Shown piece after piece: positions 17,394-25,817 of a stretch of DNA of 28,034 nucleotides. The stretch covers positions 1 to 28,034 of the forward strand of contig JASJEI010000302.1 in assembly GCA_030064795.1 (NCBI GenBank), in the 5' to 3' direction. The position numbers and the translations under genes were made by a program. Below the pieces are notes generated by a model, which was not told the DNA's origin, ran no database searches, and was given only the letters and a program-made list of their open reading frames with translations. This DNA is from Pleurocapsa sp. MO_226.B13 (GTDB taxonomy: Bacteria; Cyanobacteriota; Cyanobacteriia; Cyanobacteriales; Xenococcaceae). Numbering within the stretch: position 1 is the first letter of the stretch; each line of letters starts with the position of its first letter.

Positions 17394-17405
17394 TCAATTC
17401 AGCAC

Positions 17406-19160
17406 TTACGAAGCCTCAAAAACTCGCTCGCCCAAATGTAGTTTTTCCGCCATCTCATAAGTTTGTCCTTGAGAGCGTCTAGTGGGAGCGTGAGCAGTCA
17501 GATAGCGTGTAGCAGCCACCAAAACGTGAATTCCGGCTTTGGTTTCCCGCAGCCGAGCGTACTGACGAAAAGCTGCTTCTATTTCCTGAATGGTGTGAAA
17601 ATCTCTGTCTTCGCGCAACAGTAATTTTCCTAGCATTGCCAGCAGCCGATCTGGGTTTCCACCACTGTAAAGATAGCGAGCGACTAACTTACCTGCTTGG
17701 TCAACCTGTTGCTGACGGTCTAGTAGTTCTGGCAATTGCTCGAGTAACTCTTGTGGCTGAGGAACCACCGATTTTGGTTCTGGGAGGCGAACAGGAGGAA
17801 CATTTAAAAAGCGATTGAGATAAACGGTCATCGCAGCATCAAAAACTCCTCGCAACAGCAATGATGAGGGGACTCGCCGCAATCCTGACTCGACAGCATG
17901 GGCAAAGGTAAAAGAATGATGCGCCGTATTCCAATCCCCAAAATCATTATTAGTAGAAAATTGGGCAATTCGTAAGGCAGCAGCATAGGCAACAGTAGCA
18001 GCTAATTCCTCAAAAGCAGCACCATTTCCTAATGCTTCTAACAAAGTATCGGCGATCGCCTGAGGGTCTTCTCCTAACAATACCTCTACTAGTCGTTCTC
18101 GATCTGTCCAACTGCCTCGCTTTTCGTTTCCTTTGGCGATCGCTGAGTCTAAACGTGAGAAAGCATTCTCGATAATGGCAACTAAATCTATGGGATAACG
18201 CCAAGCGTTAGACTCCTCTTTTCTTTCGGCACTTGCATAGCCTCTAACCAAACTAGTCAATACCGAAGCAGCATTTTGCCACCCCACGGCATCGAGTGCT
18301 TCAAGTGCCTTGTTAGTAAAATCAAGGGTATGTCCGCCATCAAGATAGCGGTGGTCGGTAGCAGCAGCAAACAGCATTTGAGCAATTTGCTGGCGCTCGA
18401 CCCCGAGTTCGATTGCCGAAACCAAACAGCGTTCTGCACCTCTCGAATCTCGGACTTCGATAAACTGACGAAACCAGTTTTCTAATAAAGGTAACTTATC
18501 CTCAGCCTGCCCCGATAAAGGTAAAGGCTGCTGCTCGAATCGAGGTGGTTTACCCGCACATTCAGCAGCTACCGCCGCCAAGCCATGATACAGGGCTCGG
18601 GGTCGGTCCCGTTTGTCGAGATAGGGCAGGAGATTTATCATACAGGTATGGATGGTTAAACCAGCACCCCAACCGCGATCGCGATAGCGTACGCCAAAAT
18701 CTAGACCTACTTGAAAAGCCTCTTTAGGTTCTATTTCTTCAGTTAGCAAAGCGAGAACGGACTTACCAATTATCAGAGAAATACTTTGTTGTAAACCGTC
18801 GATTAACCTTTGCCTTGCGTGGGTCTTGGCATCGAGATGGTTGGTAAGATCGAGCCACACTTCTCCAGAGCGAATTTGGACGGGAAACGAGCGGACATCA
18901 TCTGCCCAGGGGTCGAAGGTACCGCCGCTTTCGAGGTCGAAACGAGCATGATGCCAATGACAGGTCAGGATGCAGTTAGAAACCGAACCTTGGTGTAAGG
19001 GGAAGCCCATGTGCGGACAGCGATTATCGACTGCGTAAATTCGCTCGTTGTGATGAAATAAAGCAATGGTTTGCCCTTCAACCCGAACGACAAGATGACC
19101 TTTTGCTTTAAGATCGCTGATTTCAGCTACGCGAACATAGTTATGAGTGAGAGCGTCCAT
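17406..19160 (-). CDS. Rieske [2Fe-2S] domain protein with a long C-terminal region
   Basis: A 584-residue cytoplasmic protein carrying an N-terminal Rieske ferredoxin-like domain (about residues 5-110). Cluster ligands are complete: C48 and H50 in CPHMG, C67 and H70 in CHWH, giving C-X-H-X16-C-X2-H. It resembles the ferredoxin subunits and oxygenase N-termini that carry electrons. The remaining ~470 residues are helix-rich and without obvious membrane segments; I recognise no catalytic domain there and it lacks the non-haem iron 2-His-1-Asp pattern of ring-hydroxylating oxygenases as far as I can see. ATG at 19160 is the first start. It is followed 12 bases later by a small gene and is divergent to a flavin-dependent hydroxy-acid oxidase, which may share a pathway. 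Substrate unknown. Confidence 0.8.
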   Translation of the reverse strand: MDALTHNYVRVAEISDLKAKGHLVVRVEGQTIALFHHNERIYAVDNRCPHMGFPLHQGSVSNCILTCHWHHARFDLESGGTFDPWADDVRSFPVQIRSGEVWLDLTNHLDAKTHARQRLIDGLQQSISLIIGKSVLALLTEEIEPKEAFQVGLDFGVRYRDRGWGAGLTIHTCMINLLPYLDKRDRPRALYHGLAAVAAECAGKPPRFEQQPLPLSGQAEDKLPLLENWFRQFIEVRDSRGAERCLVSAIELGVERQQIAQMLFAAATDHRYLDGGHTLDFTNKALEALDAVGWQNAASVLTSLVRGYASAERKEESNAWRYPIDLVAIIENAFSRLDSAIAKGNEKRGSWTDRERLVEVLLGEDPQAIADTLLEALGNGAAFEELAATVAYAAALRIAQFSTNNDFGDWNTAHHSFTFAHAVESGLRRVPSSLLLRGVFDAAMTVYLNRFLNVPPVRLPEPKSVVPQPQELLEQLPELLDRQQQVDQAGKLVARYLYSGGNPDRLLAMLGKLLLREDRDFHTIQEIEAAFRQYARLRETKAGIHVLVAATRYLTAHAPTRRSQGQTYEMAEKLHLGERVFEAS

Positions 19161-19574
19161 GATTTTAATCCAATCAATGTGCAGGTAACAATATCCTTCG
19201 GCTAGTCTGTAAGGCTTTCTCCATACCTTTGATGGAAAGCGTGGACGAGAGAATTGAAGAAAGTTAAAAAAATTCTTGGTTTTCGACCGTCAAGATTGCT
19301 TCCTCTACTTTTTATGCTGAAAAACCTGGAAAATGCGCTAGCCTAACCTAGCTTTATGCTATCCGTCTCTCGATCGCCGAAGATGCTAGCTACTTTAATA
19401 ATAACGAACAATATTTCTGTCGGCTCGCTCCTTGTTTTGGCTAAATTTTACTTATCGAGACCAGACATTTTGTAGGAAGAACTGACGCGATGAATTTAAG
19501 CTGATGTCTTAGTTAATCCTAAATAGACTTATGTGAAAATGGTATTGTCAAGCTAACTGATACGCCAGTAGTAA
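19161..19574. other. Divergent intergenic region, 414 bases
   Basis: Lies between the start of the Rieske gene (-) and the start of the hydroxy-acid oxidase (+), so it should hold both promoters. I see no coding frame. A small dyad, GCTAG at 19337-19341 and CTAGC at 19348-19352, could form a short hairpin. No convincing -35/-10 pair or known riboswitch was identified. Confidence 0.5.
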
Positions 19575-20747
19575 ATGATGATCGATTTTAAATTATTTAA
19601 AAGTGTAGCAGATTGCCGTAACACAAGGGATTTTAGAGCTTTAGCTCAGGCAAAATTACCCTCTCCAGTGTTTCACTATATAGACGGTGCGGCAGATGAT
19701 GAAGTCACTTACAGAAGAAACACTTCTGCCTATGAACAATGCGATCTTATTCCCAATGTCTTGGCAGGAGTTGAAGAAATAGATACCTCTGTCGAAGTAA
19801 TGGGGATGAAAATCGATCTTCCGATGTTTTGTTCGCCTACAGCATTACAAAGATTATTTCATTATGAAGGTGAACGAGCAGTTGCATTAGCAGCAGAAAA
19901 ATACGGAACTCTGTTTGGGGTCTCCAGTTTAGGCACAGTTAGTTTAAAAGAGATCGGTGAAACAATATCAACCCCAAAGATGTTCCAATTTTATTATCAC
20001 AAAGATAAAGCTTTGAACGATGCCATGATCGAAATGTGTAAGGAGGCTAAGTTTGATGCCATTGCTTTAACTGTTGATACCATCACGGGAGGAAACCGAG
20101 AAAGAGATCTTTGGACGGGATTCACTACGCCTCCAAAACTTACACCGAAGAGTTTAATTAGTTTTGCCCTACATCCTAGTTGGTCATTGAATTATGTGTT
20201 ACGTGAAAAATTTAGTTTACCTCAATTAGAACAGTATGTTCGCCAGGGAACGAACGTAGCAGTATCCGTGGGAGATTATTTCAGTAACATGCTCGATCAA
20301 TCAATGGACTGGGAAGATGCCGCAGAAATTAAGCAAAAATGGGGCAAGAAGTTTTGCCTCAAAGGGGTAATGAGTGTCGATGATGCCAAAAGAGCAGTGG
20401 ACATAGGTGCCGATGCCATCATGGTTTCTAATCATGGTGGTCGTCAACTAGATGGCAGTGTATCGCCTTTCGATCAATTGGCAGACATAGTCGATGCGGT
20501 TGGCGATCGAATTGATGTAATCTGCGATGGCGGGATCAGAAGAGGAACTCATGTTCTTAAAGCACTGTCAGTTGGAGCCAAAGCCTGTTCTGGTGGAAGA
20601 TGGTATTTATATGCCTTGGCAGCTGGTGGTCAACTGGGAGTCGAAAAAGCTATCTTTAATATGAAAAATGAAATAGAAAGAGATATGAAACTGATGGGAA
20701 TAACCAAACTCTCCCAACTATCCAGAAAAAACATCAAATTTAGATAA
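19575..20747 (+). CDS. FMN-dependent alpha-hydroxy-acid oxidase/dehydrogenase
   Basis: Oxidises an L-2-hydroxy acid (lactate or glycolate are typical) to the 2-oxo acid with FMN; 390 residues is normal for this TIM-barrel family. Landmarks: FHYIDGAADDEVTYRRN near residues 34-50, SPTALQRLFHYEGE (87-100), MFQFYYHKDK, LTVDT (about 167-171), CLKGVMS with the FMN-contacting Lys (about 258-264), and SNHGGRQLDG (about 285-294) with the catalytic His and Arg. CDGGIRRGTHVLKAL follows as the phosphate-binding loop, then SGGRWYLYALAAGG. Oxidase versus dehydrogenase, and lactate versus glycolate, cannot be decided here. ATG at 19575 is used; a second ATG follows at once. It is transcribed away from the Rieske gene, and a strong terminator sits about 100 bases downstream. 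Confidence 0.88.
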   Translation: MMIDFKLFKSVADCRNTRDFRALAQAKLPSPVFHYIDGAADDEVTYRRNTSAYEQCDLIPNVLAGVEEIDTSVEVMGMKIDLPMFCSPTALQRLFHYEGERAVALAAEKYGTLFGVSSLGTVSLKEIGETISTPKMFQFYYHKDKALNDAMIEMCKEAKFDAIALTVDTITGGNRERDLWTGFTTPPKLTPKSLISFALHPSWSLNYVLREKFSLPQLEQYVRQGTNVAVSVGDYFSNMLDQSMDWEDAAEIKQKWGKKFCLKGVMSVDDAKRAVDIGADAIMVSNHGGRQLDGSVSPFDQLADIVDAVGDRIDVICDGGIRRGTHVLKALSVGAKACSGGRWYLYALAAGGQLGVEKAIFNMKNEIERDMKLMGITKLSQLSRKNIKFR

Positions 20748-20844
20748 TTCTTGTAATGAGGAAGTGAAAGAAACAAAAAATGTAGAAAACATTACTAATC
20801 TTATAAAAGATAGTGATGCTGCATGAAAAGTTATAATAATCTGT

Positions 20845-20874
20845 ACCTTCCATAGATAATATGGAAGGTTTTTT
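20845..20874 (+). terminator. Rho-independent terminator after the hydroxy-acid oxidase
   Basis: A nine-base perfect stem, ACCTTCCAT (20845-20853) and ATGGAAGGT (20861-20869), with a seven-base loop, is followed by T residues to 20874. The T-run is on the + strand only, so it ends transcription of the gene at 19575-20747 and does not serve moaE on the other strand. Confidence 0.85.
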
Positions 20875-20894
20875 CTTGCCTGTTTCTAATTTGT

Positions 20895-21401
20895 TCAAGA
20901 TCGGCAATTGCTATTGTCATCCTGTTCGCAGGCACCGATTGAAACCCAAGTGCCAGCACCGTCTTGAAACCATTCCTTTTTCCAAATCGGGGCATTGTGT
21001 TTTAAAGTATCGATCGCATACTGACAGGCAGCAAAAGCCTCACCGCGATGGGGACAACCGACAGCTACAATAACGCTAATTTCACCAATCTTGAGTTTGC
21101 CGATGCGATGATGAATCACTACTCTATTAGCATCTTGCCATCGCTGTCTAATTTCGGTGGCAATAGAATTAAAAACCGCGATCGCCATTGGTTGGTAAGC
21201 CTGATACTCTAGATATTCTACGGCTTTACCGTCAGTTTGATTTCGCACCGTACCACTCATCATCACCACTGCACCATTGCTGGCATCATCTGCTAGCTTG
21301 TAAGTTGCTTCTAAAGATAAAGGAGCGATCGTAATTGCAAAACTATCATTGGGATGGGTAGTAGCAGCAGGAGTTACAGGAGACGAACCAAGGTTGACCA
21401 T
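20895..21401 (-). CDS. moaE: Molybdopterin synthase catalytic subunit MoaE
   Basis: Catalytic subunit of molybdopterin synthase; with MoaD it inserts sulfur into precursor Z (cPMP) to form molybdopterin, in the cytoplasm. The 168-residue protein has the family landmarks: SGTVRN (49-54), the HHRIGKLKIGEISV segment (97-110), GCPHRGEAF (115-123), K134 in DTLKH and K141 in PIWKKE, matching the two active-site lysines spaced seven apart. The ATG at 21399-21401 sits at the head of a plausible N-terminus, which has a variable 20-residue lead. No moaD lies in the window. The last part (from residue 138) coincides with the 69-bp repeat copied at 16972-17040, and the C-terminus CEQDDNSNCRS is probably a replaced tail. 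Confidence 0.9.
   Translation of the reverse strand: MVNLGSSPVTPAATTHPNDSFAITIAPLSLEATYKLADDASNGAVVMMSGTVRNQTDGKAVEYLEYQAYQPMAIAVFNSIATEIRQRWQDANRVVIHHRIGKLKIGEISVIVAVGCPHRGEAFAACQYAIDTLKHNAPIWKKEWFQDGAGTWVSIGACEQDDNSNCRS
20923..20991. repeat. Right copy of the 69-bp direct repeat in moaE
   Basis: Matches 16972-17040 in the same orientation with one difference (C here, A there, in the GTG(A/C)CAG segment). The two copies are 3,951 bases apart, start to start, and bracket the small gene, the Rieske gene and the hydroxy-acid oxidase. It codes for MoaE residues about 138-160 on the minus strand. Confidence 0.9.
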
Positions 21402-21441
21402 AATTTGGAGATTAATTGCTTTCTCGATCGTATTTTACCAA

Positions 21442-21471
21442 GATAAATGTAGGTGAGATAAATGTGGGTGA
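21442..21471. repeat. Two tandem 15-base repeats
   Basis: GATAAATGTAGGTGA (21442-21456) is followed directly by GATAAATGTGGGTGA (21457-21471), differing at one base. It sits between the divergent starts of moaE and ppa. It could be a paired regulator site or a simple slippage duplication. Confidence 0.6.
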
Positions 21472-21668
21472 GCGAAGCTTATAGTCAACAACACTACCAG
21501 CGATACTTTTGCCAGATTGGATCTAGATTTGGTTTCCCGATCGGGTAGAATGCATCATGGCGGTTTTATTTAGTCTTATTTGACTTAAATTAATCACTAG
21601 CCTAGGAAGAATTATGCTTCTGGGTGATAAATCATTGTTTTTAGCAATCTATATATTAGGAGAATTTT

Positions 21669-22178
21669 ATGGACTTATCCTTGATTCCAGCACAACCTGA
21701 AGCTGGCGTGATTAATGTTTTAATCGAAATCCCTGGCGGAAGCAAAAATAAATATGAGTTTGACAAAGATCTGAATGCTTTTGCCTTAGATCGGGTGTTA
21801 TTTGCTTCCGTGCGGTATCCTTTTGATTATGGTTTTGTACCCAATACTCTAGCCGATGATGGCGATCCTCTAGATGGCATGGTGATTATGGATGAGCCTA
21901 CTTTTCCTGGCTGTGTGATTGCAGCTAGACCTATTGGTATGCTAGAGATGATCGATGGTGGCGATCGCGATGAAAAAATTCTTTGTGTTCCAGTTGAAGA
22001 TCCTCGTTATAAAGACGTAAAATCTCTCAAAGATGTTGCTCCTCATCGTTTAGAAGAGATTGCAGAATTTTTTAGAACTTATAAAAACCTCGAAAAGAAA
22101 AAAACTGAAATTCTCGGCTGGAAAGATATTGATGCAGTTAAGCCGTTAGTCCAAGAGTGCATCAAAGCCTATAAATAG
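21669..22178 (+). CDS. ppa: Inorganic pyrophosphatase
   Basis: Hydrolyses pyrophosphate to two phosphates, pulling biosynthetic reactions forward; cytoplasmic, Mg-dependent, family I, hexameric in bacteria. The signature DGDPLD occupies residues 64-69, with the [11 protein letters not shown] segment (50-60) just before it and substrate-contacting residues in [16 protein letters not shown] (19-34). The length of 169 is typical. The ATG at 21669 is preceded by AGGAGAA at 21658-21664, a strong ribosome site. It has its own upstream region (divergent from moaE, 267 bases) and is followed after 97 bases by ndhM. Pyrophosphate from nucleotide-sugar synthesis is one of its substrates, but its location here is probably just housekeeping. 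Confidence 0.96.
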   Translation: MDLSLIPAQPEAGVINVLIEIPGGSKNKYEFDKDLNAFALDRVLFASVRYPFDYGFVPNTLADDGDPLDGMVIMDEPTFPGCVIAARPIGMLEMIDGGDRDEKILCVPVEDPRYKDVKSLKDVAPHRLEEIAEFFRTYKNLEKKKTEILGWKDIDAVKPLVQECIKAYK

Positions 22179-22275
22179 TTAGCATGAGTGAATAGTTTGG
22201 TAGGTCACAAAAACAAAACACGATTATTTGTCCTGCCAACTAAACCTCTATAATAATCATTAAAAAAGTAGCAGT

Positions 22276-22632
22276 ATGCTTGTCAAATCAACTACCCGTC
22301 ACATTCGTATCTACACCGCAGAAGTCAAGGATAATGAACTAGTAAAAAGCGATAATGTCTTGACTTTGGATGTCGATCCCGATAGCGAGTTTAACTGGAG
22401 TGAAGACGCTCTCCAAAAGGTGTATCGCAAGTTTGATGACTTAGTCGAAGAGAATAATGGCGAAGATTTAAGCGAATATAATCTACGTCGTATTGGTTCG
22501 GATCTAGAACATTTCATTCGCTCTTTACTACTCAAAGGTGAAATTAACTACAATTTGGGTGCTAAAGTGCGTAACTACAGTATGGGGCTACCACGCATGG
22601 AAAGTCCTGACAGTGAAGGAAAATATTTTTAA
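22276..22632 (+). CDS. ndhM: NAD(P)H-quinone oxidoreductase subunit M
   Basis: Peripheral subunit of the cyanobacterial NDH-1 complex, which works in respiration and cyclic electron flow around photosystem I at the thylakoid membrane; it is specific to oxygenic phototrophs. The 118 residues match the conserved family closely: MLVKSTTRHIRIYTAEVKDN at the N-terminus, LTLDVDPDSEFNWSEDALQK in the middle, then YNLRRIGSDLEHFIRSLL and NYSMGLPRMESP near the end. No membrane helix, as expected. ATG at 22276 starts the family's usual N-terminus, with a weak ribosome site. A hairpin terminator follows at 22661. This gene is the clearest lineage marker in the window. Confidence 0.96.
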   Translation: MLVKSTTRHIRIYTAEVKDNELVKSDNVLTLDVDPDSEFNWSEDALQKVYRKFDDLVEENNGEDLSEYNLRRIGSDLEHFIRSLLLKGEINYNLGAKVRNYSMGLPRMESPDSEGKYF

Positions 22633-22660
22633 TCCTTTTCAGTCTAAAGAAAATTTGAGG

Positions 22661-22688
22661 CGATCGCACTTTGTGCGATCGTTTTTTT
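22661..22688 (+). terminator. Rho-independent terminator after ndhM
   Basis: A nine-base stem, CGATCGCAC (22661-22669) and GTGCGATCG (22673-22681), with a three-base TTT loop, is followed by seven T's (22682-22688). The left arm with the preceding G contains a full HIP1 octamer. It ends transcripts of ppa/ndhM on the + strand before the convergent nuclease gene. Confidence 0.9.
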
Positions 22689-22715
22689 ACCGTGTATGTT
22701 TTTCAGATTTCGGAA

Positions 22716-25700
22716 TTAAAACAGGTCGGTTGTGGCAATGACGCTACTATCAGCATTGAATCTGACGAATTCAATATCGATTAAAGTATCGCTGCCTTCT
22801 CGATCGCCCGTTACAGTAAGGTTATCCGCACTGCCTGCAAAGGTAAAATCAGCTTGAGAGCCTTGATATTCGACAACATCAGCAATAACAGTGTAGGTTT
22901 CGCCATTGAGAGCGGTAAATTCGGTTTGTCGATCGCTACGGCCTACTTCACCTCGACCATCAAAGACATTATTGGGGCGATCGCCGATCAAGCGATCGTT
23001 ACGCTCAGTACCAGTAACGTTTTCAATGTTGCTAACCGTGTCAGTCCAGGTCAATGCATTGTTGGTACTAGAATGTTGGAATTCACCACTGAGTAGGTTG
23101 GCATCCAATCCTGCAACCGTACCGAATACGCCATTAATGGTTAAATCGGAGTAGTCCGCCGTGTCCGTACCAGTGCCTCCAGTGAGAATGTCATTACCAA
23201 CCCCGCCATTCAACAGGTCGTCTCCCGCATTACCGCGAAGCTCGTCATCACCAGATTTACCTAGTAGTTCGTCGTTACCCTGACCTCCAATCATTAAATC
23301 ATTTTTACCACCGCCAAAGAGGGTATCATTGCCAGCATTACCGCGAAGTTCGCTAACATCGCCATCAAAATCATCAAAGCGATCGACGCGATCGGCAGCC
23401 AATACATCGTCACCAACACCACCATTAATGATGTCGCCACCGCGACCACCTTCAATGGTATCGTTACCGCCAAGTCCGCTTACGGTATCGTTGCCGTTGT
23501 TTGCTGTAATTAAATCGTTATTACTCGTACTAGTTAAATTATCATCGTTACGAGTGCCATCAATCTCATTGGTTTGAGGAACTGTATTCTCCACAGTTAA
23601 ACTAGCCACAATTGGGTCGTGATCGCTGGCGCGTTGTTCGGTTTCGGCAAATTCTGAGTTGACGTAAACGATCTCGAATTCTGCACCATCTACCAGACTG
23701 TTGCTGACCAGAATATGATCTAGTTGTTGAGAATTACCTTGGAAGATAAAGCTATAACGTTCGTCTTCAGGTAGGGTGTCTACTAAGTTATTGAGGTCAC
23801 TGCCTAAAATTTCGTCTACAGGAGAAATAAATTCAAATTCGTTGAGATCTCCTAAAGCGACGACGTTAGCATCGGGATTATCGTTTAAAATCCCCTCAAC
23901 ATAGTTATCTACAGCTTGTGCCTGTGCCTGACGCTCGTCTAAACTACCATTAACGTCTGGATTCTCTTGCAGTTCTTCAAACGGTTGGTCTACACCAAAG
24001 ATGGGACTGCTGCCACCCTTAGAAGAGAAATGATTGTTAACAACGGTAATTTCTTGACCGTTAAATTCAAAATCGGCAACTAATGGTAAACGCGCACCAT
24101 TAAAAGGACTGCCAGAATCTCGATCGCCAATTGGCTCAACCGAACCATCAACTAAATCGACACGGTTGGGATCGTAGAGGAAAGCAGTACGAATATTCCC
24201 CCCTGGTTGTCCGCCACTGGCATTATTTTCAATAAAAGTATTATCGATAAATTCGTACTCGGTGCCACCGTTAGCAGCGATCGCATCTACCAATCTTTGT
24301 AAATTTTGATCCGCAGCTACCGTGCCATCATCTGCCGAACCACTGTTATCTTGAACTTCTTGTAGACCGATAATATCGGGAGTATTGAGATTGTTAACAA
24401 TGTCATTGGCGATCGCATCATAACGACCATTAGCTATATCTTCATCTCCGTCTGCGTCATTGGGATCGAGATTTAAAACGTTATAGCTAGCAATGGTTAA
24501 TTGCTCGTCTCCTGACTGAATACTGGTAGTGTCTGGAGTAAGCGAAGAGTCTGTGACGCTAAAGGGTTCGGTGGGATAGATTTCAAAGTTACCAAAACTA
24601 TAGCTAACTACCCCCGTGACATCTCCTAAACTCGCGCCGACATCAACGGTGGGAAACTCAAAGTCAGGTAAGATACCACTATCTTCATCAATTTGAACTT
24701 TTTCGGGGTTAAAATCATCGGGACTAATATTGAGAGTACCGCGATCGCTAATCCCCGTAGCGTTAGCACCACCATCAACGACAGTAAAGATTTCGCCAAA
24801 CCGAGTCGTACCGCTTACAGCAACTGCATCTTGAGCCGTAACTCGCATTCCTTCTAAGGATTCAAAGAAATCAATCCCGTCCGCATCTGGATTGTAGCTG
24901 TCAGGAGTGTCGTCAATACTTTCACTAAGTGGTATTCTGCCACCATTACCAATAATTACCGCATCGGGGAGAGCATTACCAGTAGATAGTGTATTGATAG
25001 TGGGACTGCTAATTTGAGTAATAGAAAGATTACCCGTATCGGTTCCTCCAGGAGTAAACTCGCTTACCGTACCTGCAACTTCTAATTCGTCGCCAACGCT
25101 AACCCCTGGTGCAGAACTAGTAAAGACAAAAATACCATCGGAGGTAGCATTATCGCCATCCCCCGCAGGATCTTGGAGATAAAAGCCGTTAGTATCTACT
25201 GCGGTGACAATCCCTGTAGTAGTTACCTGACTTCCGTTAAGGGGTGAAATTTGAGCAGCACCTTGAATCTCGTAGATTGGGGTTAAATCTCCATTCCCGC
25301 CATTCCCGCCATTAGAACCTCGATCGGTACCCAAACCATCAAAAGTATCTTGGGGAAAACCAGAATATTCTAAACTGGGGTCGAAAGTATCATCGGGATT
25401 GGTATCACCTTCGGTAAGATCGGTGTTGCGTCGAAGCGTATTATCTTGCGTAGAAACATCCCCACTACCCCATTCCGAACCAGGATCGAAGCCAACTTGA
25501 CCTAAAGAATCGACAACTCCGTTACTGTCGCGTAGGACGATCGCATCGTCACCGTTAAAAAAACTACTATTACTAGTTAAATCGGTTTCAGCCAAAATTG
25601 CAGCATCGGCATCATTATCGGCGATAACAAAAACATCGCCGTTTTCTACCGTTCCTGTCAAATTAATTACAGTTCCCGCATTGGTATTACCATTAAAGTA

Positions 25701-25817
25701 AAACTCAAGAGTATAACCGTTTGCCCCGAGGTCAATTAAACTACCAGAGTTATTGTAAAGTTCGATCGCTTTATTGTTACTGCTACCTTCAACATATTCC
25801 GAAATCAATAAGCTCAT
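22716..25817 (-). CDS. Large LTD / endonuclease-exonuclease-phosphatase / RTX protein, probable secreted nuclease
   Basis: A 1033-residue modular protein, probably exported by a type I secretion system and acting outside the cell on DNA, releasing phosphate or degrading extracellular DNA. Order: a lamin-tail domain (about 1-130, LLISEYVEGSSNNKAIELYN); an OB-like ExeM/NucH linker (about 185-400); an EEP nuclease (about 437-735) with SYNVLNL, IGLQEVQD, NNHFSSKG, ALGDLNEFE and SDHDPIV, covering the catalytic Asn/Glu/Asp/His set. Next come RTX calcium-binding repeats (about 755-889, such as GGNDTIEGGRGGD and GNAGDDLLNGGVGND) and a C-terminal beta domain ending VIATTDLF. No N-terminal signal peptide, as expected for type I export. 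I use the ATG at 25815-25817; an earlier TTG at 25826 is less likely. No exporter genes are nearby. Confidence 0.88.
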   Translation of the reverse strand: MSLLISEYVEGSSNNKAIELYNNSGSLIDLGANGYTLEFYFNGNTNAGTVINLTGTVENGDVFVIADNDADAAILAETDLTSNSSFFNGDDAIVLRDSNGVVDSLGQVGFDPGSEWGSGDVSTQDNTLRRNTDLTEGDTNPDDTFDPSLEYSGFPQDTFDGLGTDRGSNGGNGGNGDLTPIYEIQGAAQISPLNGSQVTTTGIVTAVDTNGFYLQDPAGDGDNATSDGIFVFTSSAPGVSVGDELEVAGTVSEFTPGGTDTGNLSITQISSPTINTLSTGNALPDAVIIGNGGRIPLSESIDDTPDSYNPDADGIDFFESLEGMRVTAQDAVAVSGTTRFGEIFTVVDGGANATGISDRGTLNISPDDFNPEKVQIDEDSGILPDFEFPTVDVGASLGDVTGVVSYSFGNFEIYPTEPFSVTDSSLTPDTTSIQSGDEQLTIASYNVLNLDPNDADGDEDIANGRYDAIANDIVNNLNTPDIIGLQEVQDNSGSADDGTVAADQNLQRLVDAIAANGGTEYEFIDNTFIENNASGGQPGGNIRTAFLYDPNRVDLVDGSVEPIGDRDSGSPFNGARLPLVADFEFNGQEITVVNNHFSSKGGSSPIFGVDQPFEELQENPDVNGSLDERQAQAQAVDNYVEGILNDNPDANVVALGDLNEFEFISPVDEILGSDLNNLVDTLPEDERYSFIFQGNSQQLDHILVSNSLVDGAEFEIVYVNSEFAETEQRASDHDPIVASLTVENTVPQTNEIDGTRNDDNLTSTSNNDLITANNGNDTVSGLGGNDTIEGGRGGDIINGGVGDDVLAADRVDRFDDFDGDVSELRGNAGNDTLFGGGKNDLMIGGQGNDELLGKSGDDELRGNAGDDLLNGGVGNDILTGGTGTDTADYSDLTINGVFGTVAGLDANLLSGEFQHSSTNNALTWTDTVSNIENVTGTERNDRLIGDRPNNVFDGRGEVGRSDRQTEFTALNGETYTVIADVVEYQGSQADFTFAGSADNLTVTGDREGSDTLIDIEFVRFNADSSVIATTDLF

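Noticed and set aside
17041..20922. Insertion sequence or transposon between the moaE repeats
   Set aside because: No transposase, integrase or terminal inverted repeats could be found; the 69-bp repeats are coding sequence, far longer than a target-site duplication.
23150..23560. Repeat-rich stretch as a possible CRISPR array
   Set aside because: The repeats are degenerate coding repeats (RTX nonapeptides) without constant units or unique spacers.
22854..23577. Open frames on the + strand opposite the RTX repeats
   Set aside because: They are antisense shadows of repetitive Gly/Asp codons, with Ser/Pro/Leu-rich products and no ribosome sites.
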